From the NCBI GenBank assembly GCA_038030265.1, contig CM075941.1, positions 40,052,164 through 40,116,163 of the forward strand: a stretch of DNA of 64,000 bases. The letters run 5' to 3'. The position numbers were made by a program, and so were the translations under genes. Below, piece after piece: positions 40,333-52,596 of the stretch (position 1 is the first letter of the stretch; the number at the start of each line of letters is the position of its first letter). The notes beneath the pieces were generated by a model, which was not told the origin of the DNA, ran no database searches, and saw nothing but the letters and a program-made list of their open reading frames with translations. Source of the DNA: Corythucha ciliata. Its lineage: Eukaryota; Arthropoda; Insecta; Hemiptera; Tingidae.

Positions 40333-40988
40333 TCACGAAATTACATCATATTCCTTCTTAGCCATATCATATACATTTTTACCCATTCCCCTTCCATTTT
40401 GGTCACAAAACATTTCCAGTCTCCTGTATAGCTTCTGACGCCTGATAGGATTAGAATTTATTTCCAGAAGAACAGACTCCATAGATGCAGTTTCCTGTCT
40501 TACCTCGGGATCGGGAAGTTCACTACCTTGTTTCTCACCGAAACCATGACCTTTCATTTCGAGAGAGTCAGTTTGTGTATCCCTGTTTACAAACGCAGCT
40601 TCAGTAAATTTTACGTTCAAACTGGACTCTGAGCTTTTAAGGTTTTCTTTTAGAACATCAATCTCTTTATTCTTAATGCATATTTCCCCTTTAAAAACTT
40701 TAATTGGCTTTCTTAATTCATCAAGCTCCTTTTCAATGCTAATCCTTTTCTCCGCTAATTCGTCTTCAATTTCAAACCTTGCATTGAGAGATTCATCCAG
40801 TGATTTTTTATGTTCACGTAACGTTCACAACGTCGCTCCCGCACCTCCATCAAAAAATCAAGAGCCTCCGCTTTGCTGTTCGCATCCAGTAGTGAAATAC
40901 GGGAAGGCGATGTACTCCGCGAAGGGGAATGGTTAGTCAGGAAATCACAAGCGTGCTTTGCCGCCGTTCTCAGGGCCAGAGAGGTCAT
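40333..40988 (-). pseudogene. Unassigned coiled-coil protein, frameshifted
   Basis: The N-terminal frame from 40988 reads MTSLALRTAAKHACDFLTNH then SKAEALDFLMEVRERRCER. Near 40815-40830 the coding quality passes to the next frame, which is open to 40333: LREHKKSLDESLNARFEIED, RISIEKELDELRKPIK and a non-helical C-terminus ending MGKNVYDMAKKEYDVIS. The whole would be ~215 residues, largely coiled coil. No family is recognised. It abuts the copia Gag fragment tail to tail. It could be a Gag/ORF1-like protein or a host gene remnant. Confidence 0.45.
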
Positions 40989-43246
40989 TAGTTTTGTGAT
41001 AGTGGACTGCGTAGCATGTTTCGCCGTCCGTATGTAACTTTTTAATTAGTTTTGATTTTAATAAGTATATAAGATGAGTGGTCTGTGAAATAGGCTAGAA
41101 CCAACTCTCGCTTGATGAGTTTATTCAACTGGTATTTTGGAGAAAAATAATATAAACAATGGACAACCACGTGATTACACTCAGGCTTGTTCATCTCTCC
41201 CTTCTAGGACTTCATCACTGGACAGGAAGAAAAGAAGAATTGGTGAGTTCATATGAGTAATTTTGTACATGAAAACATACAATTTTTTAACAGCTCGTAA
41301 GCCCAATCCGAGGGCCGCAGAGTGTGTGTGGGTGAGGGTACTATTTTTTACTTGGGAAGCAAAGTATAATACGGGTGTGAAGTTAGCCCCCTTTAAGCCC
41401 CTTTTCAGAAGGTGAAAAGGGGTCCACCGGGTCCGGACCCCCCCCCCCCCGAAATTTCAGATTTATTTCCTATGCTCTGAATGAGACTTTTTATTTTCAA
41501 TTTCTCCGCTCACGCATTGGAATAATATCGCACAATAATGATAATAGTAATGATAATAATAATAATAATAATATGTAGTTAAAAACTGGAAAGAGTAGAT
41601 ATAGAGTGGAAATACCCCCCACCCGCAACACCAGACCAACATCGGAACCCCCCCCCCCCACCAAAAAATCCTAGCTTCGCGCCTGACCTGAACTTGGAAT
41701 TAGAATTATAATTTATGTATTTTTTCGTATAGTCCGAGTACCCGCCTATCCAGTCACTTTCGGAGGGCACCAGCGTCACGTCTACAAGTAAATTTGGCTC
41801 AAATTTTGACCAGTGCTCCCTGATTGTAGGCTCAGTCGAGCGGTATGGGTCATTTTTTAACCAACACTCCCTGAATGTATGCTTAATTGGAATTCGACCA
41901 GGCTTCTTCAATGCTTGCGAGTTAGGCGAATAATAAAATTCAATTATGACACAACAAAAAAATTTATTTATTTAATAGAATCTCCCGACGTCTACTCTTG
42001 GGGTTGATCTTCACTGAAAAGAAACATATACATATATATTTGAAAGGTTGTCAGCATGGGAAATTAGTTACTTCTTCTTCTTACGGTGGCGGGGGTGGCG
42101 CCTCTCTTCCTACATCGTTGCGTATCTCCCTTCGTGGTGGGGAGATACGAGCTCGCACTGGCGAACGGTCTCGGTTGCGGCGCTGTTTTTCAAAATTGTG
42201 GGCAATTAGGTTACGGTATAATGATAGTAACGAAGCAATTAAGTCTTACTTGGTTCTGGTCCCACTGAGGTCGCCTCTGTAATTGAAAATCAATATCGCC
42301 CATTATTCTAATTGTTACGTTCGTTTTTTTCTCTCAAAAATAATATCCACGGGCAATTTGTGTCATTATTTATGTATCTATTCATTTCATTGAAAAATCG
42401 TGACGTTTCGTCGATCTGTGTGCTGACATCAGCAGACCTTCATCGATATTAGTCAGGAGTCATTCATATCATGAAAAATCGTTTGATTTAAACCGAGAAT
42501 GAAAGGATTTTTCATTACATAAATTACGTCTGACTAATGTCGTATCATGTCTGATGTGGTCGGCACATAGATCGACGAAACGTCACAATACTGGTATTCA
42601 TGTCAATTTTTGTACTGTTTATAGTTTCGAAATTGCGTAGTCAGATATGTTTGTTACCAGGGAAATCCAATTGAGAATGAATGAGTTTAAAATATGCTCG
42701 GACGAAATTAATGAATAAATTCAAGGTGACTAAACTTTACTATAGGTGCCGCAGATTTCCCCCTGCCCATCAGACGGGGAGGGGTGGGGACTGACGTCAC
42801 CAGCCGTCCTTTGCTCCCGATTGCTCACCCTAGAGCAGCAAAACAAATTAATTTTGAAATTAACGGTTATGAGTGCTCAAAAATTACAGCCCAATAACAA
42901 TTAATAATGTACTGGGTCCAGGCAAAGGCACTTGGGACAGTAATGGCCGAAGATCTGCGGCACCTATAGAAAGTTTAGTCAGCTTGGAATAAATTATGTA
43001 TTCCTATTTCGATTTACCCAAAAACAGACCTTAGCAACTACGGTACTACACAACAACAAACAGTACGAAAGTTGACGTGAATCAGACGTGAATACCCCTA
43101 ATATTAGCTTTGTTCGGTGGCTGCTGCCAGTAGAGTAAAATTGGCAGTTGTCGTGGGGAAGCGTGATTTTAACCAATCGAATTGGTGTGTTTGGTTTATT
43201 TTGTTTTATTTGCAATACTGGAAGCAGCCAACGAACAGAGCTTCTA
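40989..43246. repeat. Non-coding; inverted repeat at 42385-42600
   Basis: No gene recognised. (TAA/TGA)n at 41530-41573. At 42390-42440 and 42545-42595 inverse copies of CGACGAAACGTCACGATTTT-type sequence with CTGATGT and GGCACA-like parts form an inverted pair, similar to repeats near Penelope-like elements. 42735-42975 contains a second weaker inverted arrangement (CTATAGGTGCCGCAGAT and its inverse near 42955). Confidence 0.45.
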
Positions 43247-43249
43247 TAA

Positions 43250-43390
43250 AGCCCCTTTTACACGAGTAAGTTTTTTGATCAAATTAGCCATTTTGAAAAA
43301 AAATGGCAGATGTTCCCTGCCTCAAATCGTTTGTTTGTGATCAGATTGAACATATTTTTGAACAAAAAAATTACTCGTGTAAAACTGGCC
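43250..43390. mobile_element. MITE with TAA flanks
   Basis: Left AGCCCCTTTTACACGAGTAA and right inverse of GGCCAGTTTTACACGAGTAA give ~20 bp inverted termini. TAA stands at 43247-43249 and 43391-43393. The interior is 140 bp without coding potential. The 3 bp TAA duplication suggests PIF/Harbinger mobilisation. Confidence 0.65.
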
Positions 43391-43871
43391 TAACAAAAAA
43401 TTAAATTACGTTGATTAATATTTTATTTTTAGGGTCCTTGCTTTTTTCTTCGTCTACTTCTTCTTTTCCTAAGCTGAAGAAAAGAAGAAGAAGAAGAAGG
43501 AGGAGAAGAAAAAAGCCAAAACCCTAAAATTATACATTAACCAAGTTGTATAGCTTAAAAACTAATAATATTAATAAAATAAATAAAGAACAGAAATGTC
43601 CCGTTGTGGACGATATAATTTTTTTGGCGGAAAAAACGAATAAATATATTCGAATCATTGAAAATGTCCTTGCTGAAACGTCATGCTTACCTCTTCCCTG
43701 CCATCCTGTTCTTTATTTCTCACCTGGAAAATGCATTTCAATTACGATCCTATAATAGATTATTAAACTTATGCTCTACGATTAACAGTGAGATTTTGTA
43801 AGACGTAAAATGTAAAAACGTTCACGTCTTTTTTAAATTTCTCCAATCAGCGGTTTCCATACCCTAGCAAC

Positions 43872-45292
43872 CAGTGCCGGCTTTAAGGTGGGCGGGCAAG
43901 CCGGGCGACCGCCCCGGGTGCGCCGGATCGCGCATGATGAAGGATAAGGGGCGCATGATGAAAAGGCGAATGAAATGAAAAAAAAAAAAAAAAAAAAACC
44001 GAAGAAGCTGGAGATAAAAAGAAATCAGTTTAAAATTAGCGTTGGCACAGTCTTTGGGCTTTTTGGAAACGATTTCACAGCAAACATAGAGAAAATACGC
44101 TGATCTCCATTGTCTGGAGGTCCTTAGGCGGCTAAAACTGAGAGTGCGCCTTACTGTGATGTTCTTGAGGCAAGTACGGGGCTAAAATGTTGAAAAGTGC
44201 TAATATTCGTGGCCAAAATTGTTAAAAAGTGCTGATTCTAGGTTTCTTTCTAGATGTAAAATCCAGAACCAAAATTGAGAACGACGCTAATTTGGGGCTA
44301 AAATTGATAAAAATGGCTAATTCACGGCCGAAATGAAGAAAAATCATTGATTAACGGAGTACTCAAGTACTCAATACAGCGGCTAAAATCGGGGAAATCA
44401 TGAATTCACGACAAAAATTGAGAGAAGTCGCTAATTCACAGTTAAAATTGCGAAAAGTCGCTAATTCACCCATGAAATTGAGAAGAAGCACCGAGGTGTG
44501 AAAATAACGCTAAACTGCGGTATAAGTGCAGAACACTCCAATTCGTGGATTTTCACGGCAACTTCGTGGCTGCAAATGAAAAAATTCACTACTCCGCGGC
44601 AAATCGAGGAAAAAGAACTATTTGGTGGATGAAATTCAGGCAAAGCGCTGATTGCAGTGAACATTGAGACAATTTTAATGGGGAACTTGCATGAATGCCC
44701 GATTTGATAAAAAAGTAAACCGGTCAATTGGCACATGGACAGAAGTATATCAACGGTTTTTGCAGCCCGATTGGTGCATTTAGTGATTTTTAAATAAATT
44801 TCAAATACTTCAAGAAGGGATGGATAGTGCGAGGGGAAATGACGTCAAAACTTCAAAGCGTCAAACTTGTAAAGCATCTGAGGGAACGATAACATTCTTG
44901 TCACAAATAACAAGAAAAAATTGGTCTTGTTTACAAATTACAAGAAAAAATTATCCCCCTGAAAATGGTTCTTACCCACCTCTTTCCTACACCATCCATT
45001 TCATTGAATAACCTTTGACGTAATCAAACCACCACTCAAAATTTTTAAAAATTCGCCCCAAAAAAAACCTTGGTTGATTTCAATGTTAAATGTGAGTAAT
45101 AGCCTTGTGGAAAAGCCCTCATTAAGAAACACCAGTGCTTGAAAAATGTGCAAGTTCCCCATTCAAAGTAGAAATTGAGAAAAATCTGCTAAAATAAGGA
45201 AAAGCGCTAATTTATGGCTAAAATAATGGAAAATTGCTAATTACAGGGGGCTGCTGGAAGACTCGCCCGGGGGCGCTAAATGTCTAAGGCCG
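43872..45292. mobile_element. hAT-type non-autonomous element with minisatellite
   Basis: Left end CAGTGCCGGCTTTAAGGTGG is a hAT-like terminus. The right end reads CTAAATGTCTAAGGCCG, its imperfect inverse lacking about five terminal bases. CTAGCAAC at 43864-43871 and 45293-45300 is an exact 8 bp TSD. Much of the inside (44170-44720 and 45170-45240) is degenerate repeats of about 35 bp built on GCTAATTCACGGCTAAAATT-like units. No transposase. Confidence 0.75.
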
Positions 45293-45300
45293 CTAGCAAC

Positions 45301-47200
45301 CGTTCCACGGTAACAAAGACGTTCATGTTTTTTTTACTTCGTACAAAACCTCACTACTATAAATGGCAACACTTACGTCCTCGGCAATCGCCACGAGATC
45401 CCTCAGGTTGGCATTTCTTAAATTTCTTGCTAAAATTGATAATAATTCTAATTTTATTTGCCTCTCTCTGAAATAAGGTTTAATTACGGTTCTTGGTATT
45501 TTCGTAATACTATTCGTGACTTACCGGCTGGCGTCGTTTTGCCTATGCGGCTTGAATTTCGGAGGCATTCTGCAATTATAATGAAAAACATAAAGTATTA
45601 CATGGCCCTTTACGACACACTCAAGTCCATCAAACAATACGGTGATGCGTAGCGCAATTTCAAATTGTAAAATTTCGCTCCGGCTAATGTACGGATACCT
45701 TAAGCCGTTATTTATGGTGTTTGTTACATTAAATTTTTGAACGAAACCTTAATGTAGTAGGATAAACGTGTAAAATTTAGCGATTTCTTTGAAATTTCAT
45801 CCCCCTATTTACCCACCCCCCTTAACTTATCCGAAAATTATCGGTGGGAATCGAGGGCTTTTGTTAAATTAAATTTTTGAGACGAATAGCGATTTTTTGA
45901 CCAGTTCAAGCCCTATTCCCCCCTCCCTCCACCACGACCGATTCTGAACAACTTTGATTTCTTGACATTTTTCGTTTGGAACAGCCGTTTTTAAATTGCA
46001 GCTGCATTAGTAATTTTCATTAATTTTACCAGAAGTGGCTAAAAATGACCATAAAAAAAAATAAATACCGGTGAAACGGTTGGGTCAATTGTGACAAAAG
46101 AAAAAACGATTCGACGCAGAATTCAACGCTTTTCAAGAAATGAGAGGGTGACATTTTCAGTAGAATGCGTCATTAACGAGTTATAAGCAAAAACCTTTAA
46201 AAAGTGCCAAAAATTAGCAGAACACATTTTTTAAAAAACGCTGAAATTCACACGTTTACCCTACATCAAGATATGGCTCCAAAATTTAATGCATGAAACA
46301 CCTTAAATTACTATAGTTATGTATCATAAATTTATGGAGCGGGATATAATGGGGATGCAATTTTTAGAAAAAGACAAACGGCACTAGTTTATCACAGCGC
46401 CTCAAAATTCAGCTCAACAATTTAGTGTATCAAAGGCCTTCGATTACCATCTAAATTGATCGAAAAAGCTGATTAGGGCAGGGGGTTATGAAGGAGATGA
46501 ACTTTGAAAGTTTAGCCGAAATTCACACTATTATCCTAAAAATCGGCGCAAATTAAAATAACAAAGCTCTTCGAAAACCACCAAAACTTTTAGAATGAGA
46601 GGGGGGTGACAATTGGGAAAGAAGTTCGGTTCAAACAAAGCCGGCAGCAAACGGTATGAGGGAGGGTCAAACATTAATGAAATAAATTATTATAAATTAT
46701 GGGACGGCTTAGGGTGTCCGTATACGAAATGAAATGCACTAATTACAACTTCTAATCATGCAAATTGCTTTAAAAATGAACGAATCAAACTCACTTTTTA
46801 CTTCTCAACGCTGAACAGGCTACAATACCGAACGAATCACACGAAATGCTCATTGCGATTACAAATTAAGTTACCGTGTTTGAAGACTTGAAGCAGTTCA
46901 AGGCTTTGAAAAGCAACGAAGCAGTTCATGAGCGAAGGGAGATGAATTTCCACTTCCAATAAGTTACCGCCCAATCCAAAACAGCTAGCTTCAGCTTTTT
47001 TCATGGTGAGGGCTGGTGCGACGTATTCTCTTCCGACCAACCTACCTCTCCCACCACGCACGCCCTTCTTATTTTTTTCGAGCTTGGTTTATAATAATCA
47101 TCAAGTGGGGCAAGTGCTCATACCATATCAACCGTTGAGCGTTAAGAGCGCACTCTTCTTTTCTAAAGTAAAAGCAACAAGCAGACAATCACACATTTTA
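45301..47200. other. No gene recognised
   Basis: AT-rich with C-rich interruptions (45800-45830, 45930). Short open frames lack motifs and no repeat boundary was established. Confidence 0.4.
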
Positions 47201-47204
47201 ACCA

Positions 47205-47911
47205 CTAAAATGGGGGACGAGTTCGGTTCATGATATGGCCACACTCTGGTATCAAAATATATCCCCGCCACTCGAGGTGGCAACCAACAATACACCAGTC
47301 GTGTTTAAGAAAAAGTGGTTGCCAAAAATAAGGTGCCCGATAACGATAGTGGGTCGTTTGATGAAAACCACCGAGAGCGCTTTCTGTAGTTCCCCAACCT
47401 AGAAAAACCTGTTGTGTTGAGCGTCTAAAGTCTGAGCAAGGTTCGTCAACTTTTTTAGTCAGAGACTCAAGCTTACGCAGAACAATGTCCCCAACGGAAC
47501 TCTTTTCCCCGGCAAGCGAATCCGCCCCTTCGTCATCACTCTCTGAGCTATCTTCCTCTTCATTTTTATTTTTTTTATTACCTTTTTTGCAGTCGTTGCA
47601 TTTCCACTCATCCTTGTTTTTGCCTAGTTTTCGAAAGTTCTCCATTGTTTTGCCAGAAGTGCACTTGTAATTTCGGAATTTGTTCAAAATCCTTTCCTTG
47701 GCTGTTGCTTCGACTTGTAGACCATAAACTTTATTTTTGAACCATACAGCCATGGTGTTTTTTATAGCTATAAAAAACACCATGGCTGTATGGTTCAAAA
47801 ATAAAGTTTATGGTCTACAAATGCACTTGTAATGAAATTGTTGTTTACACACAACACATTTCAATGCCTTTTTAGGCGATAACTCACCTTCACAATTGTC
47901 ACAGTTCATAG
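47205..47911 (-). pseudogene. PHD/zinc-finger ORF1-like protein, interrupted
   Basis: On the minus strand MNCDNCEGELSPKKALKCVV then CKQQFHYKC (47911-47823) is the first half of a PHD-like zinc finger. After an insert (47672-47821), TSGKTMENFRKLGKNKDEWK then CNDCKKGN supplies the second half, followed by an acidic stretch (EEEDSSESDDEG) and a short coiled coil. Such an N-terminal PHD followed by a coiled coil is common in ORF1 proteins of CR1-like LINEs and other invertebrate retroelements. The last ~80 residues to 47205 look unrelated. No following RT was found. Confidence 0.65.
47672..47821. mobile_element. Palindromic insert with 12 bp TSD
   Basis: A 150 bp insert flanked by TGCACTTGTAAT at 47660-47671 and 47822-47833. 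Two-thirds of it (47719-47820) is a perfect palindrome centred on TATAGCTATA, with ~50 bp arms including CCATACAGCCATGGTG. Ignoring the insert and one repeat lets the zinc-finger reading run on without a frame change. The 12 bp duplication suggests target-primed insertion. Confidence 0.75.
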
Positions 47912-48897
47912 TTCACAACTAACAAGATTCAACTCACTGACCGAACATACTTACACGAACGCTCGTGGGAGACTGAAACTATTCAAATGGTATCCACTAA
48001 TTGCCAACGAATAGGCGTAAGTAGGGACCTTAGTTTCTTTGATTAAGAGTTGGAGGGAAATATCTATTATATCTTCGACCAAAAACTTTCCAGGCGCAAG
48101 TTTTTGCTATTGCGAGAGGTGCAAGTGCCGGATATCCCCATCCCCCAACTCATATCTTGCAACGCACATGTCTTCGCGCCAGTTCGCTAGTTTCTGCCTG
48201 TCTATGTAAAAGTAGTGTAAATCTTCCCTATCGCTGAGATTTTCTGCTTGTTCTATAGATAGACGCTGAAACTGCTGAGACCAAGTTTTGAGATTTTGTG
48301 GGGAAGCCACAGCTATTTTTTCATCGATAGTTATTAATCATCGACAGTTATCAGACAGAGACTGCTTCTTTGGTTCTCTCTTCTTCCTCGGGCAAGTTAC
48401 ACAATTTATCTAGCCCAACCTCATCATGAAGTTTGTTGGCTTCGCCGACCAAATTTTCCACTTCTATGCGCTCATAAGTACACACGCAGAAAAATCAATT
48501 GGAATACTCAAATCTTCCGAGAGTATGCGACCAGATGAAATATCAGGTCGGTTGTTCACGCTTGAAGGATAATCTAAGCTATTGGAATCGAAACGGATTG
48601 ATTTTGATTCCTAACTATCATTTCCTTGACTGATCGCAGACAGTTGCAAACTGTCTTGAAAATTCTGATTTTGTCACCTGACTTGAATTTCCTTTTTTAC
48701 CACCAGTAGCACATTTTTCTGTGGGAATGTTATGAACTATTTGTTTCACTTGGCTGTTCGCCAAGTCCCTCGTTATGGAAACGAATCTATCCACACGCAT
48801 TTTTTAAGAGATCAGAGTACTTTTCAACCGGAGTGTTACTCTCATGGCCGAATATCTTCGATCTTGGACCATTGACCTTGGAAAGTATAATTTTGGT
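47912..48897. other. No gene firmly recognised
   Basis: Short minus-strand frames (48107-48310 and 48618-48800) have protein-like composition but no motif. They may be the C-terminal continuation of the transposase remnant at 48898-50463, which is on the same strand and ends just upstream. Confidence 0.35.
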
Positions 48898-50463
48898 TCA
48901 CATCTCCGCATGAGGCAAATATTTCGTCATAAAAACGTTAACTAGGCGAGGATTGTACGATTCATTCCGTTCGAGATACGTGTAAATAGGTAAATCAGCA
49001 ACGGGCACGGTTGTTACAGCATCAGTGACGCTTCTGATTTTTTGTCTGAGCTTGAAAAAGGAATTATTACGGTACATTGTAGTGTCTAAAGTAACATCAT
49101 CAACTAGTGAAGAACATGAAGACACAAATTCTTCAATAGTGGGACGAAATTCAATTTGCTCTTTAGCAGCGAGATTCGATAAAGAGTCGTAATACGTACC
49201 AGTCTTGTGTGTGCTAAGGAATACCACAAAGAAGTCATACAGCTTTTGTGCAAATGCGATCAAGGTTGACGCATGCATGAGGGCAGCAAGCAGGCTTACA
49301 ACAACCTGTCTGCGTTTTTGCGGAACTTGAAGTTGGGAAACATCATTGCACATTGTTTTGATCAAGTGCGAGCAACAGAGAAAAACATAAACTCAATTAG
49401 AAAAGAATGTACTATGTGCTCTTGAGTTGAAGTCGAAGCAAGCATTGAGGTAGTCTGACAAGCTGCGTTCGTTCTACGCCAACAAAACAGCTTTAATTAA
49501 TGCTAAACTCCAGTCTGTGACGACACAGCTAATTAAATTCGACACCTTATTAGGCCTAAGCCAGTCAGCAAACCCAAGAAGCCAACGACCGACAGCGTAT
49601 GCGGAGTGAGAACTGGAAACACACTCTGTCAAAGGACACAGAATAGTTTTTGTGCTTCCGTATTCTTGAGCACGAAAAACGCTCACTTAGCAGAATAATT
49701 TTTTGTGATTCGAAAAACTTAATTTGCTGTCCTTGACGCAGGAGCCAGTGGCATCTACGTTAACTACCAACTTACTACCTTGCTCCTTTTTAGTTTTCTT
49801 GGCTGCTTCCAACTGCAATCTACTGTGCATTAAACCAGCTAACGGTTCAGCGACCTCCTGAATGTACGATTTTTCTTCAGCTGTGCCCTCGAGTCCCTAA
49901 TAATGTAGTGCGTCATTTTCAAAGATGAATGGACTTTACTAACTGCGGATGAGTCACTAAAGGCAATGATTTTATCACTTTTTAGTTCTACTACATATTT
50001 TCTACAGTCACTAATTTTGCAGTAGCAATAGATAACTTTTTTATTATTGTAATTCTTGAGGCGGTTAACATAAACAACCCAAGGAATTTTGTGATCAAGA
50101 AAGATTTGCCTCACAACGTTGGGATAATCATACAGCAACTCGAAATATCCTTTTGAAAACAATTTGGACTTGATGTCATCAGTGAGATAACCTTCGAACA
50201 AACAAATCTTGGCTACCTTCCTACCGCGCTTGAAGGACTTTGAAAATGTGGACCGATTGTCGCCGATAGGTACTTTAATAACGTCTAACATTTTGAGAGT
50301 TGGGACTAACGACTGGGACTTCCGAGTCGAGTTGAACGTCTTCAATTTCTCGACTTTCAGTAGTCTCACTGTTATCTTGAGTCATAGCAGTGGGAATCGT
50401 GGCCACAAACGAGTTCAAACCTCTATCTACTACTAAGGAGAGAACACCGGCACCAACGTCCAC
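48898..50463 (-). pseudogene. MULE-like transposase remnant (tentative)
   Basis: Minus strand, several frames. N-terminal acidic region (50463-50275). A domain with SKGYFELLYDYPNVVRQIFL and YCYCKISDCRKYVVELKSDK (50369-49839) suggests a FLYWCH/MULE-type zinc-binding fold. VNVDATGS (about 49760) is the expected first catalytic Asp motif. PLTECVSSSHSAYAVGRWLL and SCVVTDWSLALIKAVLL (49686-49474) carry the second Asp. A helical C-terminal region (49365-48898) starts IKTMCNDVSQLQ after a C-H pair (CCSHL). There are at least four breaks. Assignment rests on motif order only; it differs from the MULEs at 21870 and 31501. Confidence 0.5.
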
Positions 50464-51184
50464 GTCTGGATCCAGTCACATTCAATTCTATGATATTGTG
50501 GCAATTGTCAACATTGCCAGCACATGGCTGAATTGGAATCTAAGAATCAAAACACTGAACAATACGAGTATACAACTAGAAATGAAGATTGTATGATCGA
50601 GAAAGACGGCCGAGCAGATGTTTCAACTTCCTCCGCTCTCTTTCTTGTACGGTGCTTCAAGTAATTGGAATGTCCGGTATCGCTACAAAAAATTTTTTTA
50701 ACCCTTCGTGGACCAGGTGTGGCGGTATGACATGTAGTACCATTTTTCTGGCGCTGGCGAATGAAATTACATAGAAAAAATTTAAAAAAATAAGTAGGCA
50801 GTTCTTAAACGTATATTGCACACATTAAACAAACATATAAACTTAAATTGAATAAACTTGTCAAGAAAAATAGGTATAAAATTTGAAAAATGGCAATAGT
50901 CTTATAGTCGGTGACTAGCTCAAATTGGTAACAATAAACTTATCAGTCTTTACGTGAATCAGTCTTTACATGAATCAGTCTTCAGTGTCCATAGTTTCTT
51001 CTCTTTTTTTAAGGCAGGACAAGCAGGTCCTCGACGTCTGAACGTTTTCATGCACCTTGCAAACTGGCATTTTACATACCTGGCAGTGATTGTGTTTTCT
51101 TATCCTTCTTTCTGTCGCACATGTGGCACCGCTTCTGCTTCAATAAATCAAAAAAAGAGATGTCTCTCCACTTTTTATTCGCAG

Positions 51185-51226
51185 CTTATACCGGTTTCAA
51201 TGCCTCACCGCATCATCATCAGTAAG
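51185..51226 (-). ncRNA. Hammerhead-ribozyme-like motif, left PLE end
   Basis: Inverse copy of 53766-53807, located downstream of the left Penelope-like ORF: CTTA, CTGATGA, a small hairpin, GAAA, CCGG, TA, TAAG. See the right copy for the fold. Penelope-like elements are known to keep type I hammerheads in their terminal repeats. Confidence 0.5.
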
Positions 51227-51381
51227 TCTAAGTACAACAAACAATCAACAGTATTTTACAATAAAAACATATTTTCGGTCATTACAGTGACGTACCTTCA
51301 AAAACTAAACACATTCACAAGGTCGTTACACCTCGTCGTCAAGAAAACGTACTAATAAGAAAAACAAAAGGAAGTCGTACA

Positions 51382-52593
51382 TTAGGCGGGGTCATTCTCC
51401 GTACCTCCCTCTTGGTTAAACCTCGCATTTCGAGTAAACAATGATAACATTGGCGAGCGTTCGAATGATTTGATATTATTTATACATTCAAAACCATCTG
51501 TCTGTTCACATTTTAAGATTTCAAATTTCTCCCACCAATCCAGTATAGGACCTTTATCTAAGTAATGTAAGACTTCAACGCCATTTTCTTTATCAAACAT
51601 GTGTCCCGATTCGCGAAGATGGTCTTTAAATTCCGATGCACACTTGCTGGATTTTGGAAGATGTTCCTCCACTCTACATTTTATTTTCCTGCCAGTCTGG
51701 CCGACGTACGCCTTCCTGCATGTGCAGACCAACTTATAGACCCCACTGCGCTCTTCTTTTGGAGTCGCGTCTTTCGGGGATGGGCATAAACGTGCCAGAG
51801 ACTGTCCATTCCTAAACGCCACGCGGTATCCTTCACGCCTTAAAACGGCCGCCACCTTGGAGGAGACTTCACCCATGTAAGGAAGGACACAAAAACTTTC
51901 CTTTGTGGGGTCCGACTCCCTTGGGGCTCTGAGTCCCAGGGAGATCTCCTCAACTGCGAGATTCCTTAATGTCTTCTGAAGAAGCCGCTCCACCATGTTG
52001 TCGTCATATCCATTCCGTCTGGCTAAATATTTTATTAATCGTAACTCTTTCTCAAAAAGGTCACGCTTCAAAGGTGTTGTTATTAGGCGATGCAATAGCC
52101 AATGAAAACCCGCGAGCTTATGCGCCCAAGGGTGGCGTGACTCCCTTGGGATCATAGTATCGGTCGTAGTCGGTTTTCTGTAGATATCGAACTCCAGCGT
52201 AGATCCTCTTTTTGTCACCGACAAATCTAGGAATGGCAAAGTTCCGTCTTGCATCTTCTCCATGGTAAACTTAATCGTCCCCCTCAAGGAGTTCAGAAGA
52301 TCAAGAAGCTCCTGCAGTTCCTCCTCCAATCCATTAAATACGCAAAAAACGTCGTCTACATAGCGCGTCCACAATGAAATCTTATTAACTATCATTTCTT
52401 TACGTACAAACAATTCCTCTTCTAGGTCATCCATAAAAACCTCTGCACATAACGGTGACAATGGCGAGCCCATAGGTAACCCCTCCATTTTAAAGAATTT
52501 TCCATCGAATTTAAAGTAATTATTTTCTAAACAAATTTTCAGTAAAATCACAATGTCACTGACTAGAATGGGATCACATGAGTTTTTTAACAA
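51382..52593 (-). CDS. Penelope-like RT with GIY-YIG endonuclease, left copy
   Basis: Reverse transcriptase plus endonuclease of a Penelope-like retroelement. The 403-residue frame is uninterrupted. It begins inside the RT palm: MEGLPMGSPLSPLCAEVFMD (residues 36-55), YVDD at 78-81 with both catalytic Asp, and the PLE thumb LDLSVTKRGSTLEFDIYRKP. A linker follows, then the GIY-YIG nuclease GVYKLVC then AYVGQTGRKIKCRVEEHL with its G-Y, Y-G, Arg and downstream residues, ending NDPA. The N-terminal RT fingers are missing, so the first Met is not a native start. The lack of stops implies recent insertion. Confidence 0.9.
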   Translation of the reverse strand: MLKNSCDPILVSDIVILLKICLENNYFKFDGKFFKMEGLPMGSPLSPLCAEVFMDDLEEELFVRKEMIVNKISLWTRYVDDVFCVFNGLEEELQELLDLLNSLRGTIKFTMEKMQDGTLPFLDLSVTKRGSTLEFDIYRKPTTTDTMIPRESRHPWAHKLAGFHWLLHRLITTPLKRDLFEKELRLIKYLARRNGYDDNMVERLLQKTLRNLAVEEISLGLRAPRESDPTKESFCVLPYMGEVSSKVAAVLRREGYRVAFRNGQSLARLCPSPKDATPKEERSGVYKLVCTCRKAYVGQTGRKIKCRVEEHLPKSSKCASEFKDHLRESGHMFDKENGVEVLHYLDKGPILDWWEKFEILKCEQTDGFECINNIKSFERSPMLSLFTRNARFNQEGGTENDPA

Positions 52594-52596
52594 GAA

